14,743 bases of DNA from Sulfurimonas sp. (lineage in GTDB: Bacteria > Campylobacterota > Campylobacteria > Campylobacterales > Sulfurimonadaceae). Positions 14,683-14,743 of this stretch are shown here, piece by piece. Under the pieces are notes generated by a model that was given only the letters and a program-made list of their open reading frames with translations, ran no database searches and was not told where the DNA came from. The stretch spans positions 1 through 14,743 of the forward strand of contig JAMORM010000240.1 of assembly GCA_027063585.1 (NCBI GenBank), read 5' to 3'. The translations under genes and the position numbers were made by a program. The number at the start of each line of letters is the position of its first letter. The first letter of the stretch is position 1.

Positions 14683-14697
14683 TATTTGTTATCTTTA

Positions 14698-14711
14698 TTG
14701 ATATAAATCAA
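14698..14711 (+). promoter_or_regulatory. FNR-type box 1 (perfect)
   Basis: TTGAT-ATAA-ATCAA is the full FNR/DNR consensus palindrome TTGAT-N4-ATCAA. It begins 16 bases after the regulator's stop codon. Its target is presumably the next gene outside the window. Confidence 0.75.
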
Positions 14712-14728
14712 CTCTCATGTTGTCTTTC

Positions 14729-14742
14729 TTGATTACAATCAT
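14729..14742 (+). promoter_or_regulatory. FNR-type box 2 (one mismatch)
   Basis: TTGAT-TACA-ATCAT matches the consensus at 9 of 10 fixed positions. Its centre is 31 bp from that of box 1, close to three helical turns, so both would face the same side of the DNA. Confidence 0.6.
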
Positions 14743-14743
14743 A

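Overview
The window is low-GC bacterial chromosome, most likely from a free-living member of Campylobacterota, close to Sulfurimonas. I base this on the protein style and on gene order. The run mrdB(rodA) / rluD-like / FN3 lipoprotein / trmB / ftsE / ftsX / M23-like matches my memory of Campylobacter jejuni Cj1282 and Cj1280c to Cj1275c. It looks like ordinary core genome: I see no insertion sequence, phage, CRISPR array or foreign island.

Layout: (1) 1-320 (-), the 5' end of ileS, divergent from a CinA-type protein (435-1523, +). (2) 1541-2587, a six-gene tRNA cluster (Lys-Val-Asp-Val-Glu-Asp) behind a consensus sigma70 promoter. It contains two related ~215-nt spacers that fold into similar hairpins, and a tRNA-Glu with an unusual anticodon loop. 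(3) 2618-3730 (-), rodA/mrdB, facing the tRNA cluster and divergent from (4) a tightly packed operon, 3784-9952 (+): RluD-family pseudouridine synthase, FlpA-like fibronectin type III lipoprotein, trmB, ftsE, ftsX and an EnvC-like coiled-coil/degenerate LytM protein. Every junction overlaps. (5) thrC (9994-11466, +) and a small two-helix membrane protein (11557-11964, +). (6) proC (-) divergent from proA (+), and a Crp/Fnr-family regulator whose start overlaps the proA stop. The last 46 bases hold two FNR-type boxes.

How the genes fit together: RodA builds elongation peptidoglycan. FtsE/FtsX and the EnvC-like protein form the expected ABC-driven switch for septal peptidoglycan hydrolysis. The FN3 lipoprotein sits in the same transcript and may have an envelope role in addition to, or instead of, adhesion. 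The tRNA genes, ileS, RluD and TrmB serve translation. ProC and ProA are proline biosynthesis enzymes and ThrC makes threonine. The terminal regulator has the E--SR residues that read TTGAT half-sites, and tandem TTGAT-N4-ATCA(A/T) sites lie directly after it.

Most novel candidates: the paired structured tRNA spacers, the C33 tRNA-Glu, and the regulator next to its probable tandem operator.
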